Source: Lonepinella koalarum
GTDB taxonomy: Bacteria; Pseudomonadota; Gammaproteobacteria; Enterobacterales; Pasteurellaceae
Direction of reading: 5' to 3'
DNA length: 64,000 nucleotides
Assembly (NCBI RefSeq): GCF_042926695.1
Contig: NZ_CP170642.1
Span: 1 to 64,000 of the forward strand
This document shows positions 61,459 to 64,000 of the stretch, one piece after another (the stretch's first letter is position 1; the number at the start of each line of letters is the position of its first letter). The notes beneath the pieces were generated by a model that was not told the origin of the DNA, made no database searches, and worked only from the letters and a program-made list of their open reading frames with translations. The translations under genes and the position numbers were made by a program.

Positions 61459-62085
61459 ATGTCACAAGGAAATTTGTATATTTTGTCAGCACCTAGTGGA
61501 GCGGGAAAATCATCATTAATTTCAGCGTTGTTAGCACAAGATCAGCAGAAAAAAATGATGCTGTCTATTTCTCACACCACACGCCAACCACGACTGGGTG
61601 AAACCGATGGCATACATTATTATTTTGTGTCGGTATCAGAGTTTGAAAGTCTAATTGAACAAGGAATATTTTTAGAATATGCCAAGGTTTTTGGAGGCAA
61701 CTATTATGGTACGTCTTTGCCGGCAATTGAAAAAAATCTTAGCCAAGGGATTGATGTGTTTTTAGATATTGATTGGCAAGGGGCGAGACAAATTCGGCAA
61801 AAGGTGCAGTCAGTAAAAAGTATTTTTATTTTACCCCCATCCTTGCAAGAACTGGAACGCCGTTTAATTGGACGTGGACAAGATAGTGAAGAGGTGATTG
61901 TGCAACGGATGTCAAAGGCTATGGATGAAATATCCCACTATGATGAATATGATTATGTGATTGTGAATGATAATTTTGAGCAAGCTTTGACGGATTTAAA
62001 AAGTATTTTGCGAGCGGAAAAACTCAGATTAGGCTATCAAAAACAGGAAAATCAAGGCTTAATTCATGAATTACTAGCAAAATAG
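61459..62085 (+). CDS. gmk: Guanylate kinase
   Basis: Phosphorylates GMP to GDP. It has 208 residues from MSQGNLYILSAPSGAGKSSLI, containing the P-loop APSGAGKSS. The GMP-binding segment is SHTTRQPRLGETDGIHYYFV and the lid region follows ERRLIGRGQDSEE. ATG 61459 is chosen over an upstream frame start because the family begins just before the P-loop. First of gmk-rpoZ-spoT, the conserved gammaproteobacterial order. Confidence 0.96.
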   Translation: MSQGNLYILSAPSGAGKSSLISALLAQDQQKKMMLSISHTTRQPRLGETDGIHYYFVSVSEFESLIEQGIFLEYAKVFGGNYYGTSLPAIEKNLSQGIDVFLDIDWQGARQIRQKVQSVKSIFILPPSLQELERRLIGRGQDSEEVIVQRMSKAMDEISHYDEYDYVIVNDNFEQALTDLKSILRAEKLRLGYQKQENQGLIHELLAK

Positions 62086-62149
62086 TGTGCAGTTTAGTAT
62101 TATGTTTGCCCTTTTATTGAAAAAATGTTAATTATTATTGGAGTAGAAT

Positions 62150-62416
62150 ATGGCTCGTGTTACTGTACAAGATGCAGTTGAAAAAATTGGTAATCGTTTT
62201 GATTTGATCTTAACAGCATCTCGTCGTGCAAGACAATTGCAGTTAAATCAGTCTGAACCTTTGGTGCCGGAAGAAAATGATAAACCTACCGTGATTGCTT
62301 TAAGAGAAATTGAAAAAGGCTTGATTAATAATGAGATTATGAATGCTCAAGAACGTCAAGACGCGTTTTCTTATGGCGAAAAAGAAAATCAAGCGACAGC
62401 ATTTGTAATGGAATAA
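62150..62416 (+). CDS. rpoZ: RNA polymerase omega subunit
   Basis: Small RNA polymerase subunit, 88 residues, starting MARVTVQDAVEKIGNRFDLIL with the conserved RRARQLQ helix. It contributes to the ppGpp-binding site on RNA polymerase, fitting its place before spoT. TTGGAG precedes the start. Confidence 0.97.
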   Translation: MARVTVQDAVEKIGNRFDLILTASRRARQLQLNQSEPLVPEENDKPTVIALREIEKGLINNEIMNAQERQDAFSYGEKENQATAFVME

Positions 62417-62472
62417 ATGTGCTCATTTGCCATGTTATGAGGCTCGCTGTTTGAAATTTGAGATAAGTAAAT

Positions 62473-64000
62473 ATGCTTTATTTTGAACCGTTAGAAAAAA
62501 TTATTCAGGAATATTTACCTACTGAACAAATTGAGTTAATTAAACGTGCCTTTCTTATGGCAAAAGATGGTCACCAAGGACAATTTCGTTCTAGCGGTGA
62601 GCCTTATATTACCCATCCTGTGGCGGTAGCTTGCATTATTGCAGAAATGCATTTAGATCACGAAGCTGTGATGGCAGCGTTATTGCATGATGTGATCGAA
62701 GATACACCTTATACGGAAGAACAGCTTACAGCCGCTTTTGGTAAAAGTGTGGCGGAAATTGTGGATGGCGTATCAAAATTAGATAAGCTCAAATTTCGTA
62801 CTCGTCAGGAAGCTCAAGCGGAAAGTTTCCGTAAAATGATTTTAGCCATGACGAAAGATATTCGAGTGGTGTTAATTAAACTTGCTGACCGAACCCATAA
62901 TATGCGAACGTTAGGGTCATTACGTCCCGATAAACGTCGTCGTATTGCGAAAGAAACGCTAGAAATTTATAGTCCGTTGGCTCACCGTTTAGGCATTGAA
63001 CATGTTAAAAACGAGTTGGAAGATCTCTGTTTTCAAGCTATGCACCCGCAACGTTATGCAGTGTTACAAAAAGTCATTCAACTAGCGCGCAGCCGTCATC
63101 AAGAATTAATTCAACCGATTTTAGACGAGTTACAAACTCGCTTGCAAAAAGTACCCATTGCTGCTCGTGTGTTTGGTAGGGAAAAGCCGTTGTTTTATAT
63201 TTATCAAAATATGAAACAACGAGAGCAAGAATTTCGTTCTATTTTAGATATTTATGATTTCCGTATTGTGGTCAATACAGTAGATGAATGTTATCGGACG
63301 CTTGGTATTGTGCATAGTTTATATAAACCAAGAGCCGGACAATTTAAAGACTATATTGCTGTGCCGAAAGCCAATGGTTATCAAGCCCTGCATACTTCTA
63401 CTATTGGACCGAAAGGTGTGTTAGTGGAAATCCAAATCCGTACCGAAGAAATGGATAGTATGGCGGAAATGGGGATTACCGCTCATTGGGTGTATAAAGC
63501 AGATGGCAAAAATGATACCACGACCGCTCAAATTAAAGCGCAACGCTGGTTACAAAGTTTAATTGATTTACAGCAAAGTGCGGGTAATTCTTTTGAATTT
63601 ATTGAAAGCGTGAAATCCGATTTATTTTCCCATGAAATTTATGTGTTTACGCCGAAAGGACGGATTATTGAGCTACCGCAAGGGGCGACCGCCATTGACT
63701 TTGCCTATGCGGTGCATACGGATATTGGCAATAAATGTGTGGGGGCAAAAGTTGATCGCATAGATTATCCGCTTTCTCAGCCGTTATCTTCGGGACAAAC
63801 CGTGGATATTCTTACATCAAATAAGGCAAGTCCACAAAAAAATTGGTTGAATTCTGTGGTAACGGGAAGAGCGAGATCTAAGATTCGTCAAGAGTTAAAA
63901 AGTCTTGAAGATCAGACCGCAGTTTCGTTTCAATCTAGCAAAGTACGTATTTTAGCAAATTGTTGTCATCCGGTTTGGGGAGATCCGATTTGTGCTTATG
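62473..64000 (+). CDS. spoT: Bifunctional (p)ppGpp synthase/hydrolase SpoT (5' part)
   Basis: The gene runs off the window's end after 509 codons of an expected 700 or so. It begins MLYFEPLEKIIQEYLP. The HD hydrolase domain shows SSGEPYITHPVAVA and ALLHDVIEDT. The synthetase region contains DIYDFRIVV and PKANGYQALHTS, and the TGS domain starts HEIYVFTPKGRI. The hydrolase motif is intact, so this is SpoT and not RelA. It follows rpoZ by 56 nt. The ACT/RRM C-terminal domains are not visible. Confidence 0.96.
   Translation, partial: MLYFEPLEKIIQEYLPTEQIELIKRAFLMAKDGHQGQFRSSGEPYITHPVAVACIIAEMHLDHEAVMAALLHDVIEDTPYTEEQLTAAFGKSVAEIVDGVSKLDKLKFRTRQEAQAESFRKMILAMTKDIRVVLIKLADRTHNMRTLGSLRPDKRRRIAKETLEIYSPLAHRLGIEHVKNELEDLCFQAMHPQRYAVLQKVIQLARSRHQELIQPILDELQTRLQKVPIAARVFGREKPLFYIYQNMKQREQEFRSILDIYDFRIVVNTVDECYRTLGIVHSLYKPRAGQFKDYIAVPKANGYQALHTSTIGPKGVLVEIQIRTEEMDSMAEMGITAHWVYKADGKNDTTTAQIKAQRWLQSLIDLQQSAGNSFEFIESVKSDLFSHEIYVFTPKGRIIELPQGATAIDFAYAVHTDIGNKCVGAKVDRIDYPLSQPLSSGQTVDILTSNKASPQKNWLNSVVTGRARSKIRQELKSLEDQTAVSFQSSKVRILANCCHPVWGDPICAY

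Overview
The window looks like the dnaA end of a Pasteurellaceae chromosome of the Haemophilus influenzae uptake-signal clade. Protein sequences throughout resemble that family, the DNA is AT-rich, and the 9-mer AAGTGCGGT or its complement occurs at least 24 times (counted by eye). The genus cannot be fixed from this sequence alone. No rRNA or tRNA gene was seen. The window opens at the dnaA start codon, so oriC upstream is not included.

Layout. 1-3.6 kb: dnaA-dnaN-recF. 3.7-4.4 kb: an orphan adenine methyltransferase. 4.5-8.7 kb, minus strand: coaBC-dut-slmA-yheU, crp and a SAM methyltransferase. 8.9-11.4 kb: radC, rpmB-rpmG, mutM, metJ. 11.4-14.7 kb, minus: a Kef-type antiporter, pyrE, rph. 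14.8-16.5 kb: yicC and ygfZ. 16.6-18.3 kb, minus: a secreted esterase and a Sel1 lipoprotein. 18.5-21.5 kb: pyrG and eno. 21.6-24.6 kb: a polar amino-acid ABC permease and binding protein with no ATPase gene, joined to a GldA-like dehydrogenase and an OsmC-like protein. 24.7-27.7 kb: a small conserved protein, gor, and a GT9 glycosyltransferase. 30.1-32.1 kb: rpsP-rimM-trmD-rplS. 32.3-35.0 kb: sdaC-sdaA. 35.1-39.7 kb: esterase, MerT/MerP-like pair, transglutaminase-like protein, acyl-CoA ligase. 39.8-43.1 kb: ung, yaaA, a lipoprotein, pfkA. 43.2-43.9 kb: higBA. 46.4-48.2 kb: queC-queD-queE behind a preQ1 riboswitch. 48.4-49.8 kb: a DASS symporter. 49.9-53.9 kb: two paralogous surface lipoproteins. 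54.3-60.1 kb: pstSCAB-phoBR behind a Pho box. 60.2-64 kb: gapA, gmk, rpoZ and the first three quarters of spoT.

Mobile and repeated DNA is the most interesting part. Three copies of one IS607-family element (serine recombinase TnpA plus RNA-guided nuclease TnpB) are present in three states. Copy 2 (43929-46010) is intact. Copy 1 (27739-29819) has lost the tnpA start codon and carries a 1-nt tnpB frameshift. Copy 3 (51243-52735) has a 589-bp internal deletion that fuses TnpA and TnpB in frame. A remnant of a second transposon type (IS200/IS605-like: a large hairpin plus an omega-RNA-like right end, no usable gene) lies just upstream of the pst operon. A four-hairpin palindromic cassette sits in frame inside a lipoprotein signal peptide. 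Two copies of a roughly 105-bp element with hairpin ends occupy intergenic gaps.

A second, orphan preQ1-I riboswitch, aligned without gaps to the queC one over its leader, precedes a 16-codon open frame that runs into the tail of higA. It appears to be the remains of a preQ1-regulated gene. Uptake signals are absent from about 47.8 to 59.7 kb, the stretch holding the symporter, lipoproteins, transposons and pst operon. The 3' end of phoR uses strikingly C-rich codons. Both suggest that this block has a different history from the core around it.
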